Below, in pieces: positions 16,755-27,442 of a stretch of 41,846 nucleotides of DNA. The notes below the pieces were generated by a model. That model did not search any database. It was not told the origin of the DNA and saw only the letters and a list, made by a program, of their open reading frames with translations. The DNA lies in assembly GCA_019311105.1 (NCBI GenBank), contig JAFDDA010000084.1, positions 1-41,846 of the forward strand, given 5' to 3'. Within the stretch, counting starts at the first letter, position 1; every line of letters starts with the position of its first letter. The position numbers were made by a program, and so were the translations under genes. This DNA is from Deltaproteobacteria bacterium (lineage in GTDB: Bacteria; Myxococcota_A; UBA9160; JAFDDA01).

Positions 16755-17780
16755 CAGCCGCAGGACCGTGCGACCCAGGGTCTCTCTCCGCGCCATCTCT
16801 TCCAGTGCTTCCGGGAGTTCGGTGAAGGGCCGGGTTGCGCCAACGATCGGGCGGATGACACCGGCTTCGAGCTTCTCCAGCAGATCCCGATGGACGGCTT
16901 CGCCGACATCGCGGGGCGTGAGGTTGAAACCCGTGAGCTTCTTGAGGGCCGCCGGGTCGGAGCTGTAGGCGAGCAGCACGCCGAGCAGCCCGAAGTTTCC
17001 CATCAGGACCGGGCGCGGGGCGATGCGTGGAGCGTCCGGGCCGCCGCCCGACGAGAAGCCGACCATGACGTGGCGGCCGTTGCGGGCGATGCAGCGGAAA
17101 CTCTGCTCCGCGACCTCGCCGCCGACGGGGTCGCAGACGACATCGACGCCGCGGCCCTCCGTGGCGTCGAGCACGGCCTCGTCGAAGCGGCCTTCGCGGT
17201 AGTCGAGTGCGAGGTCTGCTCCGAGCTCGCGGCAGAGCGCGAGTTTCTCTTCGCCGCCGGCCGTCGCGATCACCCGCGCCCCAGCCGCCACCCCGAGTTG
17301 CAGCGCCGCCGACCCGAGCCCGCCGGCCGCGGCGTGGACGAGCAGCGTCTCGCCCTTGCGCAGCCCCGCGCGCTCGTGGAGCGACAGGTGGGCGAGGTGA
17401 AAGGGGAAGAAGAACGCGCTGGCCTCGTCGTCGTCGAGCCCGGGTGGCGCGTCGAAGGTCATGTCCGGGCCCGCGAGCGCCTGCTCGGCGTAACCCCCGA
17501 AGGCCGCTGGCGGGCACGCCACGACCCGGCGGCCCAGCCACGCCTCGCACCCTTCGCCCACCGCGTCGACCTCGCCCATCACCTCCATGCCCGGCGTGTA
17601 GGGCAGCGGAGGGCTCACCTGGCGATATTGGCCGCGACAGGCGTCGATGTCGTTCCAGTTGAGCGCGGCGCCGGCGACGCGGACGCGCAGCTGGCCCGCC
17701 GCCGGCTCCGGTGCGGGCAGCTCGACGAGGGCGAGCGCTTCGCTCGGCGCCCCGTGTTGCTCGATCCTCCACGCCTTCAT
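16749..17780 (-). CDS. Quinone oxidoreductase-like MDR family protein
   Basis: A 343-residue medium-chain dehydrogenase/reductase of the zinc-free quinone-reductase group. The GroES-like N-terminal domain has [14 protein letters not shown] and [15 protein letters not shown]. The Rossmann loop is [15 protein letters not shown], and [11 protein letters not shown] follows. No structural-zinc cysteine cluster is seen. It probably reduces quinones or enoyl/enone substrates with NADPH. The start ATG 17780 begins the family consensus [10 protein letters not shown]; upstream codons to 17852 are extra. It is divergent from the fumarase gene with 70 bp between starts. Confidence 0.9.
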   Translation of the reverse strand: MKAWRIEQHGAPSEALALVELPAPEPAAGQLRVRVAGAALNWNDIDACRGQYRQVSPPLPYTPGMEVMGEVDAVGEGCEAWLGRRVVACPPAAFGGYAEQALAGPDMTFDAPPGLDDDEASAFFFPFHLAHLSLHERAGLRKGETLLVHAAAGGLGSAALQLGVAAGARVIATAGGEEKLALCRELGADLALDYREGRFDEAVLDATEGRGVDVVCDPVGGEVAEQSFRCIARNGRHVMVGFSSGGGPDAPRIAPRPVLMGNFGLLGVLLAYSSDPAALKKLTGFNLTPRDVGEAVHRDLLEKLEAGVIRPIVGATRPFTELPEALEEMARRETLGRTVLRLR

Positions 17781-17850
17781 GGGGGCGATGCTAGCCTCTC
17801 GCCCTGCCGCAAACCCGCGGTACCACCGCCCATTCGGAGATGATCGAGCC

Positions 17851-19497
<1,647 letters not shown>

Positions 19498-19545
19498 CGC
19501 GCGCGAGCAACGCCACGACACAGGCTGAGACGACGGCAAGCCACG

Positions 19546-19754
19546 TCATCGAGAGCCCAGCTCACGCCACTCGATCAGCTCCAGATAGCGTCCGGAGATC
19601 TGGGCGATCTCGTCGTCGAGGCTCTCGAGCTTCCAGGCGTGGGTCGGGATCGGATCGAGGACGGTGACGTGAACCGTGGCCGCCCGCATCACCCGGCCGC
19701 CGCGAAGGCAGCCAGGGTGCGCAGGAAGCTCACGAACAGACGGAAAGCGCTCAC
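19546..19754 (-). pseudogene. Possible internally deleted PlsC-like acyltransferase remnant
   Basis: The 335-bp gap between the fumarase and AOR genes holds two short minus-strand frames that meet at 19689-19691. The first, from GTG 19754, codes MSAFRLFVSFLRTLAAF and stops after 21 residues; it resembles the membrane-anchored start of 1-acylglycerol-3-phosphate acyltransferases. The second, 19689-19546, codes 47 residues with VTVLDPIPTHAWKLESLDD and RYLELIEWRELG, like the C-terminus of that family. The catalytic middle (HxxxxD) is absent. A deletion of the core would explain this. The similarity is by eye over short stretches. The rest of the gap shows nothing I can support. Confidence 0.4.
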
Positions 19755-19832
19755 CCTGCGACCTTACACTGGAATCTCGACCCGCCGCGGCCGTATGATC
19801 GGGCGGTCATCACCCGCGAGGAGGGAGCCCGC

Positions 19833-21662
19833 TTGCGTCTTTCGAACTTCGGCCAGGACATCGCCCATGTGGATCTCGCCAGCGGGCGGGTCGAGATGCG
19901 CCCGGCCCCCGAGGACTGGACGCGAAAGTACATCGGTGCCCGCGGCCTCGGAGTGCGGTACGTGCTTGAGGCCGGTGCCGAGGTCGAGCCGCTCGGGCCC
20001 GACAACCTCCTCTGTTTCATGAACGGCCCGCTGACTGGATCCGAGGCCAGCATGAGCGGACGTTGGGCGTGCGTGACGAAGTCCCCGCTCACCGGCACCG
20101 TCACCGACAGCCATCAGGGCGGCTGGTCGGGTGCCCGCCTGCGCTGGGCCGGGTTCGATGGGCTCGTCTTCGAGGGCCACTCGGAGACGCCGGTCTATGC
20201 CTTCATCGAGGACGGCCGCATCGAGCTTCGCGACGCCTCCGACGCCTGGGGCAAGGGGATCCACGAGACCGTCGCGTTCTACCAGGAGCGTTACGGCGAG
20301 AAGAACCTGGCCGTCAACGCGATCGGCCAGGCCGGCGAGCGCCTGAACCGCTTCGCCGTCTGGGTGAACGAAGACGACCGTGCCTTCGGGCGCGGTGGGA
20401 CCGGGGCGGTGGGCGGCGCCAAGAAGCTGAAGGCGATCGTCATCCGCGCCGCCTTGAAGAAGAGCGAAGTCGATGACCGCGATGCCTGGAAGGCAGTCCG
20501 CCGCGACGCGCTCGACGTCATCCGCGACGAAGTCAACATCACCAGCCCGAAGAAGGGTGGCCTCTCCGTCTACGGCACGAACGTGCTGATGAACGTCACG
20601 AACCGGATCGGCGCTCTCGGCACGCGCAACAGCCAGACGACGAGCTTCGGCGACCGCGCCGAAGCCATCAGCGGCGAGCGTGTGCAGGAGACGATCCTGG
20701 TAGGCGACCCCACCTGCCACGCCTGCCCGGTGGCGTGCAAGAAGGAGGTCGAGGTCACCGAAGGCCCGTGGAAGGGCCTCCGCATGGAGAGCGTCGAGTA
20801 CGAGCCGGCATGGTCGTTCGGATCGAACTGCGAAAACGACGACGTCAACTCCATTGCCAAGCTGATCGATCAGTCCAACGACCTCGGGATGGACCCGATC
20901 GAACTCGGCAACGTGTTGTCGATGTACATGGAGGCCACCGAGCGCGGTTGGCTGCCGAGCGGTGCGGGTGGGCTCGCCTGGGGCGACACCGCGGCGATGG
21001 TTGCCATGGCGGATGCCATCGGCCTGCGCGAGGGCGAGGGCGACTTGCTGGCCGAGGGCACCACGCTCGCCGCCACGAAGCTCGGGCACCCGGAGATCGC
21101 CATGGCGGTGAAGGGCCAGGCGGTGCCGGCCTACGACCCGCGCGGCCTGAAGGGGATGGGCCTCGGCTACGCCACGAGCAACCGTGGCGCTTGTCATCTG
21201 CGCGCCTATGTCGCCGCGGCGGAACTCGGTGTGGCACCGGGCGAGGGCGAGCCGCTCGACCCGCTCGAGTGGAAGGGCAAGGGTGAGCTGGTGAAGATCT
21301 TCCAGGATCTCCACGCGTTTTCCGACAGCCTCGACTTCTGCAAGTTCAGCGCATTCGCCGAAGACGCTGGGCACTACGCGGCCCAGTATTCGACTGCCAT
21401 GGGGGTCGAGTTCACCGCCGACGACGTGATGACCGCGGGGGAGCGCATCTACAACCTGGAGCGGCTCTACAACAACCGGGCGGGGTTCGGGGCGGGCTCG
21501 GACACCTTGCCGGCGCGCTTCACCGAAGAGCCCTCGACGCAGCCCGGTTCGGAGGGCCACGTCTCGGAACTCAGCTCGATGCTCGCCGAGTATTACGCCG
21601 CGCGGGGTTGGGAAGACGGGGTCGTCCCCGCCTCGAAACTGCGTGAGCTAGAGATCGTCTAG
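19833..21662 (+). CDS. Aldehyde:ferredoxin oxidoreductase family protein
   Basis: A 609-residue AOR-family tungstoenzyme. The N-terminal domain has GARGLGVRYVL and the pterin-binding TDSHQGGWSGARLRWAGFDG. The [4Fe-4S] ligands are Cys295, Cys298 and Cys302 (CHACPVACKK) plus Cys503 (DFCKF). The second pterin region DPRGLKGMGLGYATSNRG is at 435-451. It would oxidise aldehydes, or reduce acids, with ferredoxin in the cytoplasm. The start is TTG 19833 with GAGGAGGG upstream. It is followed 8 bp later by a MoaD-like gene, a frequent partner for pterin cofactor assembly. No dedicated ferredoxin is adjacent. The true substrate is not evident, as this family has several non-AOR branches. Confidence 0.93.
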   Translation: MRLSNFGQDIAHVDLASGRVEMRPAPEDWTRKYIGARGLGVRYVLEAGAEVEPLGPDNLLCFMNGPLTGSEASMSGRWACVTKSPLTGTVTDSHQGGWSGARLRWAGFDGLVFEGHSETPVYAFIEDGRIELRDASDAWGKGIHETVAFYQERYGEKNLAVNAIGQAGERLNRFAVWVNEDDRAFGRGGTGAVGGAKKLKAIVIRAALKKSEVDDRDAWKAVRRDALDVIRDEVNITSPKKGGLSVYGTNVLMNVTNRIGALGTRNSQTTSFGDRAEAISGERVQETILVGDPTCHACPVACKKEVEVTEGPWKGLRMESVEYEPAWSFGSNCENDDVNSIAKLIDQSNDLGMDPIELGNVLSMYMEATERGWLPSGAGGLAWGDTAAMVAMADAIGLREGEGDLLAEGTTLAATKLGHPEIAMAVKGQAVPAYDPRGLKGMGLGYATSNRGACHLRAYVAAAELGVAPGEGEPLDPLEWKGKGELVKIFQDLHAFSDSLDFCKFSAFAEDAGHYAAQYSTAMGVEFTADDVMTAGERIYNLERLYNNRAGFGAGSDTLPARFTEEPSTQPGSEGHVSELSSMLAEYYAARGWEDGVVPASKLRELEIV

Positions 21663-21670
21663 GGTCGGGC

Positions 21671-21958
21671 ATGCCCGAGGTCCGCGTTCGGTTCTACGCC
21701 ACGTTCCGCCCGATCGTGGGCGGCAAGCACGCGGATGTCGCGGTGACGGAGGGCGCGAGCGCGGGCGATCTGCTCGACGCCATCGTCACGCGTTGGCCCG
21801 AGCTTCACGAGCACCTGATCCGCCCCGACGGTGGCCTCTCGAAGCGAGCCAACCTCTTCGTCGACGGCCGCGCCGTCCGCTTCCTGCCCGAAGGCCTGAA
21901 GACGCCGCTCCGCGAAAGCCAGGAGATCGACTGCTTCCCCGCCGTCGCCGGCGGCTAA
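21671..21958 (+). CDS. MoaD/ThiS-like sulfur carrier protein
   Basis: A 95-residue ubiquitin-fold protein starting VRVRFYATFRPIVGGK and ending PAVAGG, with the C-terminal Gly-Gly that is adenylated and thiocarboxylated in MoaD. It probably donates sulfur for molybdopterin or tungstopterin synthesis, in support of the AOR gene 8 bp upstream. The ATG 21671 has only a weak ribosome site, so translation may be coupled to the AOR stop. The last 30 bases of this gene and its flank recur at 22070-22099, beyond a hairpin element. Confidence 0.88.
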   Translation: MPEVRVRFYATFRPIVGGKHADVAVTEGASAGDLLDAIVTRWPELHEHLIRPDGGLSKRANLFVDGRAVRFLPEGLKTPLRESQEIDCFPAVAGG

Positions 21959-21960
21959 CC

Positions 21961-22055
21961 CCTGTCGAAGGGGACTGTCGAAGGGGACGGTTCTGTTTGA
22001 TGACGAAACGCTTCGTCATCAAACAGAACCGTCCCCTTCGACACCCTTCGACAGG
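21961..22055. repeat. Long near-perfect hairpin element (REP/MITE-like)
   Basis: A 32-bp perfect inverted repeat (21976-22007 and 22012-22043) surrounds a 4-base loop, ACGC. An outer 12-bp pair (21961-21972 and 22044-22055) extends the stem after a 3-base bulge. The core is GGGGACGGTTCTGTTTGATG on the left arm. It begins 3 bp after the moaD stop and lies between moaD and the convergent STAS-like gene. It could terminate transcription in both directions or be a mobile palindromic repeat. The GTCGAAGGGGAC start is itself repeated in the left arm. Confidence 0.9.
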
Positions 22056-22069
22056 GCGTGGGGTGGCTA

Positions 22070-22099
22070 CTGCTTTGCCGCCATCGCCGGCGGCTAACC
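22070..22099 (+). repeat. Second copy of the moaD 3' end
   Basis: This 30-bp stretch matches 21931-21960 at 27 positions. It would code the tail CFAAIAGG followed by TAA, against CFPAVAGG in the intact gene. The two copies flank the hairpin element. It is either a duplicated gene end or what is left of a second MoaD-like gene. Confidence 0.8.
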
Positions 22100-22101
22100 A
22101 C

Positions 22102-22479
22102 TCAGCAGGGGCGAGGGCGGATCGACAGCCAGCGATGTGCTTCGCGCGTCCGGTCGAACGGCTGGACGTGCAGCCCATACACCTCTGCCAGGGAACAGAA
22201 CGTTCGCGCGCCGTTGAGCGCCTGTGTTCCCACGAGCAAGGCGATCCGGCCGTCGCGCCGCGGGATCTGCGCCACCGCGTTCGCGAGGTCCATCGCTTCG
22301 TCGGGGCTCAGCTTCCAGCTCGAACCCCTAAGGTCGACGAGGACGTGGAAGTTCTCTCCGAGCCGGCCATCGCCTGCGAGCCGATAGCCCGCCTCGAGGG
22401 TGGCGTGAAGGTCGATCCGCCCCTCGGCGCGGATGCAGACCCGCCGGGCGACCCGCGAGACCTGAAATGCGTACGGCAT
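22102..22479 (-). CDS. STAS/SpoIIAA-like hypothetical protein
   Basis: A 125-residue soluble protein. The pattern of a beta strand (FQVSRVARRVCIRAEG), then HVLVDLRGSSW, a helix (SPDEAMDLANAVAQI) and RIALLVGT resembles the SpoIIAA-like/STAS fold found as a stand-alone protein in many Proteobacteria. No function is established. The ATG 22479 has an AAGGAGTGGAG ribosome site. A perfect 19-bp palindrome lies 77-95 bp upstream. It is convergent with the AOR-moaD pair. Confidence 0.65.
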   Translation of the reverse strand: MPYAFQVSRVARRVCIRAEGRIDLHATLEAGYRLAGDGRLGENFHVLVDLRGSSWKLSPDEAMDLANAVAQIPRRDGRIALLVGTQALNGARTFCSLAEVYGLHVQPFDRTREAHRWLSIRPRPC

Positions 22480-22555
22480 GAATCTCCACTCCTTGAACAG
22501 CCGTTTCGGCAGAGAGGAGAGCAAGGAGTGTGCCCGTGTGCAGACGGCGTGAGCG

Positions 22556-22574
22556 CGATCACAGCCTGTGATCG
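22556..22574. promoter_or_regulatory. Perfect 19-bp palindrome upstream of the STAS-like gene
   Basis: CGATCACAG-C-CTGTGATCG is fully symmetric about position 22565. The one-base centre makes a stable RNA hairpin unlikely, so a dimeric DNA-binding protein site is more likely. It contains TCACA and TGTGA but in the order and spacing opposite to a CRP site. It is the only strong signal I see in the 233-bp gap besides the hairpin at 22681-22713. Confidence 0.5.
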
Positions 22575-22680
22575 TGGACACGGAGCGGCGCCGGGGCCGA
22601 CGTCGACGTGCAGCCGTCGAGTACCTCCGCCGCGAAGCCGTCGCGGAGCCTGCTGATTCGTCGCTGAATGGGGTTCGCCC

Positions 22681-22713
22681 GGCAAGCTTGGAAGCTCGGC
22701 TTCCAGGCTTGCC
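22681..22713. terminator. Hairpin just after the di-haem cytochrome gene
   Basis: A 15-bp stem with one G-T mismatch and a 3-base loop (GGCAAGCTTGGAAGC, TCG, GCTTCCAGGCTTGCC) starts 3 bp beyond the stop of the minus-strand cytochrome gene. It is well placed to end that transcript. There is no U-run on the minus strand, so it is not a textbook intrinsic terminator; it may instead protect the mRNA 3' end. Confidence 0.5.
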
Positions 22714-22715
22714 TT

Positions 22716-23621
22716 TCACTTGCCGGCGTCGGGAGCCTTCATTTCGTGCTCGATCGGGGGAAGCGAGAGCAGATACTCGGCGATTGCCCTTCGATCGGCG
22801 GCGTCCACGTGGGCGTAGCCGTGCTCGATCACCTCGGCCATCAACCCCTGGGTGTCGTCGCCGTCGGGCTTGATGCCCGTCTCGAGGTACCAAGCCAGGT
22901 CCGTGGCGGACCATTCACCGATGCCCGTTCGCCGGTCAGGCGTGATGTTCGCGGCGAGCTCGCCCTCGGGTCCCTCGGCGGAGCCCGCGAGCCAGCGCGA
23001 CCGATCGAGCCCGCCCGACAAGGTGCGCGGCGTATGACACTCGCCACAGTGGGCCGGGCCGTTCACGAGGTAGGCGCCGCGGTTCCACGCGGGGCTCTGG
23101 GCTGCATCGGCTTCGAAGCTCCCCGGTCGAAAGTTCAGCAGCTTCCAACCCGCGACCGCTGCACGCAGCCGGAAGGGCGGAAGCGCGTCGGGCGGCAGGT
23201 TCTCGCGTTCGACAGGCGTCAACGAAAAGAGATACGCCTTCAGGTCGAGCAGGTCTCGCCGCGTCATGTTCGAGAAGGCCGGGTAGGGAAACACCGGGAA
23301 GTAGTGCGACCGATCGGGCGCTCGGCCTTCGGTCATGGCGCGCAGAAAGTCGGCGTCGCTCCAGGTGCCGATGCCGGTCTTCCGGTGGGGCGTGATGTTG
23401 GTGCTGTAGAACGTGCCGAAGGGGGTCTCGAGGCCGCGGCCGCCCGCGAGCTCGGGCGCGTCGTCGCCTTCGCCGGGATAGTTGGTGTGGCAGGTGCAGC
23501 CCCCGGCGGCTCGCAACACGGCTTCGCCGCGCCCGATCGATGCTGGAAGCGTGGCCGTTTGAGCCGTTGCCGCACCGGCGAGGCCCAACCACGCAAGCGC
23601 AGCTCCGAACGCGCGAGCCAT
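22716..23621 (-). CDS. Periplasmic di-haem cytochrome c
   Basis: A 301-residue exported protein with a signal peptide at about 1-20 (ending AGAATAQ). Two similar domains follow, each with NITP..(R)KTGIG.WS/NITPDRRTGIGEWS, as in the alcohol-dehydrogenase cytochrome subunit group. The second haem site is canonical, CGECH at 192-196. The first reads C42-T-C44-H45, one residue shorter than CXXCH. If the sequence is right, the first site is non-canonical or its haem is held by a single thioether bond. The start ATG 23621 fits the signal peptide; an extension to 23690 overlaps the cytochrome c' gene. The gene lies 17 bp after cytochrome c'. Confidence 0.88.
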   Translation of the reverse strand: MARAFGAALAWLGLAGAATAQTATLPASIGRGEAVLRAAGGCTCHTNYPGEGDDAPELAGGRGLETPFGTFYSTNITPHRKTGIGTWSDADFLRAMTEGRAPDRSHYFPVFPYPAFSNMTRRDLLDLKAYLFSLTPVERENLPPDALPPFRLRAAVAGWKLLNFRPGSFEADAAQSPAWNRGAYLVNGPAHCGECHTPRTLSGGLDRSRWLAGSAEGPEGELAANITPDRRTGIGEWSATDLAWYLETGIKPDGDDTQGLMAEVIEHGYAHVDAADRRAIAEYLLSLPPIEHEMKAPDAGK

Positions 23622-23638
23622 GGGCCCGAGGCGCCCAC

Positions 23639-24121
23639 TCACTGGTTCTTGTAGGACTCTTCCTTGGGCTTGCGGAAGGTGTCGTGGCAACCGCCGCAGG
23701 CCTTGCCCAATGTTTTGAAGGCCTTCGCGATGGCGGCCGGTTCTTCGTCGTCGGCCGCTTCTTCGAGGTCGTCGGCGGCGTCTTCGAGCGCCTGGATCGC
23801 GCGCTCGAACTCGTCGGCCTTCTGCCAGATCTCCGGCTTCGCGTCCGTGGCCCCGGTCGACACGTTCTTCGAGAAGGCGGTCGGGATGAGCGCCGCCGAG
23901 TCACCGAGCCGGTCGGCATGGAGTGCGATGGCGGCGGTATAGGGAAGGCCGTTCTTGAGGATGTCGGAGATTGCGCCCATGTCGGCGCCCACACCGGTCA
24001 TCACCTTCTGGCGATACTTGATGTGGACGGCGTCTTCGGCCGCGAGGGCCGGGGCCCCGCCGCCGAGAACCAACACGAAGGTCAGTGCGGACATTGAGAG
24101 TGCCGAACGCATGGGTGCCAA
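23639..24121 (-). CDS. Cytochrome c' family protein
   Basis: A 160-residue exported four-helix-bundle cytochrome. The signal peptide ends near ALAAED. The single haem site CGGCHDTFR lies close to the C-terminus, as in cytochrome c'. An acidic linker (EDAADDLEEAADDEEP) sits between helices. Family members bind NO or CO and may protect against nitrosative stress or carry electrons. The start is placed at TTG 24121 because AAGGAGGG lies at the right distance; ATG 24112 would give the same mature protein. It is followed by the di-haem cytochrome gene, so the two may share an electron route in the periplasm. Confidence 0.88.
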   Translation of the reverse strand: MAPMRSALSMSALTFVLVLGGGAPALAAEDAVHIKYRQKVMTGVGADMGAISDILKNGLPYTAAIALHADRLGDSAALIPTAFSKNVSTGATDAKPEIWQKADEFERAIQALEDAADDLEEAADDEEPAAIAKAFKTLGKACGGCHDTFRKPKEESYKNQ

Positions 24122-24212
24122 GAGTCCCTCCTTCAGCGGGCTCACGCCCACCTGCGGAGGGTACCATCGCCGCGCTGCGATGGGTGTCGGATTCGGGTGA
24201 GGTGGTGCGAGG

Positions 24213-27200
24213 TCAGCTGGCGCGGCGCTCGGCGACGGCTGGCCGCGCGGCCTTCACCTCCCGCAAACTCCGCGTCTTCGCCGCACGGGCCACGCGCGAC
24301 GTGGCGCGTCGCTGCTCCCGCTGGCGGGAGCGAACGAAGACGCATGGGACGAAGAAGAGCGCCAGGATCGAAGCGCCGAGCACGCCGCCCGCAATGGCCG
24401 TGGCCAACGGCGGCCAGAACCGTCCGCCGAAGAGGATCAACGGTGTGAACCCGCCGATCGTCGTGAGGGTCGTTGCCAGGATGTGTCGCGTCGCCTCGAC
24501 CACGACGTCCCGCGTGTCATCGAGCTTCCCGGCCTGGGCGCCCGTGTCCGACCGCAGGGCGTTCAACACCACGATGCTGTCGTTGATGGCGAGCCCCACC
24601 AGGCCCATCGCGCCGATGATGGCGAGGAAGCCCATCGGATGGCCGAACGTCCAGACCCCGAGCATCGCAAGGCCGATGGAGAGGAACGCGACCGCACCGA
24701 TCACCCCGGCGAGGCGGAACGAATTGAACGAGAGGATGATCGTGCCCGCCATGATCACCAACAGCGGCAGGGCGAAGGCCATCAGGTCTCCCATGGCCTC
24801 ACTTCGCTGCTCGCTCTCGCCACCGAATTCGAGGCGGTAGCCCTCGGGCAGCGTGAAATCCGAGTCGTCGAGTCGTCGTCGGAAGTCGAGCAACGACTCG
24901 GCGATCAGGGTGTAGGGAACGAGAAAGGCCTGGACCGTGTTCGAGCGTTCGCCGTTCACTCGGGTGATGGCCGAGAGTTCCGGCACCAGGTCGATCGTGC
25001 TCATGGCCGAGAGTGGCACGCCGGCGACACCTCGGGGGTCCAACCTTGCGGCGCTGCCGATCACGTTGCCGGCTGCGATCTCCCGCAGGTCGGCGCGGTG
25101 CGAGCCGCGCACTCGGACCCGCACAGGGATGTCCTCGGTGCGTTCGAGGACGGAGCCGCCCTCGGCCCCTTCGAGGCTCGCATTCAACTGATCGGCGATG
25201 TCCGATAGCTGGAGCCCGGCCAGGCGCGCTTGCACCTCATCGGCGCGCACCATCAACTTGGGCTCGCCGCCGGCGATCTTGGCGGCCGTATAGGTGACCT
25301 CGGAGGTCTGGGCCAGGATGCCGCGAACCTCGTCGCCGAGGCGCCGCAGTTCGTCGAGGTCGGGCCCGACGATGCGCGCCTCGATGGGGGCATCGAAGGG
25401 TGGGCCCTGTTCGAAGGGCAGCGCGATGGCCCGCGCGTTCGGGAAGGCCTCGATCAGCTCGCGCTGGAGTAGGGGGAGGAGGCTCCGCGTGGCGTCCGGC
25501 GAGTCCGTCGTGACGAAGGCCCCGGCAAAACTCGAGATGCCTTCCTCGTTCGCGAACATGTTGTAGTAGATGCGCGGGGCCGAGTCGCCAACGAACCAGT
25601 GACTTTCGACCACCTCCTCGTGCGCATGGACCAGGGTGCGCGCACGCTCGACGTTGCGGCGTGTCTCGGCGGCCGAGGTCTGAGAGGGCAGGACGAGCTG
25701 GATCTGGAATTGGTTTCGATCGTTCGGAGGGAAGAACTGTTCCCCGAGTGTGGTGGCTGCGACGAAGCCGGCCACGGGCAACACCAAGGAGACTGCAATC
25801 CCGACCCACGGTCGGGCGAGCACGAAGTCGAGGGTCCGGCTCCACGCATGGGCCCACCGCTCGCTCGAGAAGCCGTCCTTCCAGAACGGTCCGCGTCGGT
25901 CCTCGCGCACGCGATCGAGGTTGCGGCGGCTCGTCATGAACGCCGCGATCGCCGGGATCACGGTCATCGATACGACGAAGGAGCTTCCGACAGCGAGCCC
26001 GACGCCGATCGAGATCGGCCCCACGAATTCGCCCGCGCCGCCCGGCATCAGCACGATCGGGAGAAAGGCGAGGATCGTCGTGAGGGTCGATGCGGTGAGG
26101 GGCACGAGCAGGTGCTTCACCGTCGCTGACACCGCTTCTGGCCTCGTCACGCCGCGGCGCACGCGCAGGTTGTACTCGTCCACGACCACGATCGCGTTGT
26201 CGATGAGCAGGCCCAGGGAAATGATGATCCCGGTGATCGACATCTGATGGAGCGGGACACCGAGCAGGTTCAGCTCGGCCAGAACCATGAGGACGGTGAT
26301 CGGCAGAGCCGAGCCCACGATCAGTGCCGAACGCAGGCCCATCAGGAAGAAGAGGATCGTCACGACGATCGCCGTGCCCAGCAGCAGGTTCCCGACGAGC
26401 GTCCCCAGGCGATCTTCGGTGTAGCCGCTCTGGTCGAAGACGATTGCGTATCCGATGCCCTGCGGGATGCTCTCTCCGAACTCCGCGATCACGTCGCGGG
26501 CCTGGCTGGCCCAGCGGTCGACACGTCGGTTCGACTCCATCGTGGCCGACACGGCCACGCCGCGGGAGCCACCGAGCCAGGCCTCGGTGTGTGCGGGCTC
26601 ACGCACCGCCTTCTCGACGCTCGCGATGTCGCCCACGCGCAGCAGGCGCCCGCCTGCAGCCTCGCGCAAGGGCACGTCTCGGATTCGCGCGAGCGAGTCG
26701 AGCTCGCCGCCCACTTCGATCAGCAGATCGTTGCGAGCGTTGCGGAGCTGCCCGGCGGGCACCTTCGAGTCGGCACGGCCGACGGCGTCGGACACCGCGC
26801 GCGCGGTCAGCCCGACCGAGGCGAGGACGTCCGGGTCGACGGTCACGCGGATCTCTTCTTCGGCTTCGCGCGGATCTCTTCTTCGGCTTCGCCGTAGAGA
26901 TCGGTCTCCTTGGTGCCCGGAACGTTGCGCAGCCGGTTCTCGAGTTCTTCGGCCAGGCGGGTCAGGATCCCCAACTGCGGGGCCCCGTCTTGCTCCCAGG
27001 TGAAGCCCACCAGCAAGGTGATGGCGGTGGAGGTCTGGTCGCGGAAGTCCGGCGCACCCACGCCGGGCGGGAACTCGCCGCGCGCCTGCTCGATGCGGTC
27101 ACGGACCTTGGACCAGATCTCGTCCACGTCCTCTTCGTTGTATCGGGCTTCGAGTTCGATATGCAGCGATGAGATCCCCGTGCGCGAGTCGGAATCGATC

Positions 27201-27433
27201 TCGCGGATCTCGTGCAGTTCGCGCAGCTCGGCTTCGAGTTTATCCGTGACGAGGCTCTCGACACGCAGTGCGCTCGCGCCGGGAAAGACCGTCCGCACGC
27301 TGGCGAAGCGCCGCGCCATGGTCGGGTCTTCCTGCCGCGCCAGGCTCTGGAGTGCGGAGAGGCCGGCGACGGCCACCAGGCCGAGGAACAGGACCGTCAG
27401 CCGCGGATTGCGGTAGAACGCGTTGCTCCACAT
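24213..27433 (-). pseudogene. RND efflux pump gene split by a 23-bp tandem duplication
   Basis: Two frames make one AcrB/MMPL-type RND permease. The first, 27433-26843, codes residues 1-196 with the first membrane helix and LHEIREIDSDSRTGIS. The second, open from 26846 to 24213, codes the remaining roughly 870 residues with the membrane helices, FLPIVLMPGGAGEF and the repeated halves of the pump. At the joint a 23-bp unit is present twice (26847-26869 and 26870-26892). Removing one copy restores the frame through EAEEEIRVTVDPDVL and gives about 1,065 residues, the normal size. It is the third gene of a tetR-adaptor-pump operon. No outer-membrane channel gene is adjacent. Confidence 0.92.
26847..26892. 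repeat. Exact 23-bp tandem duplication inside the RND gene
   Basis: Two identical, adjacent 23-bp units (26847-26869, 26870-26892) beginning GCGGATCTCTTCTTCGGC on the plus strand. 23 is not a multiple of three, so the second copy shifts the reading frame of the pump gene. The copies are identical, which points to a recent event that could revert by slippage or recombination. Confidence 0.95.
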
Positions 27434-27442
27434 GGCAGCCTC

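Noticed and set aside
22556..22574. CRP binding site
   Set aside because: CRP needs TGTGA-N6-TCACA; here the half-sites are in the opposite order and 3 bp apart.
26846..26846. Independent GTG start for the C-terminal RND frame
   Set aside because: It falls in mid-domain with no clear ribosome site; the frame is better explained as the rest of a split gene.
27414..27427. Second KstR-like box (TAGAACGCGTTGCT)
   Set aside because: The last fixed base is wrong and it lies in the coding start of the RND gene (SNAFYR codons).
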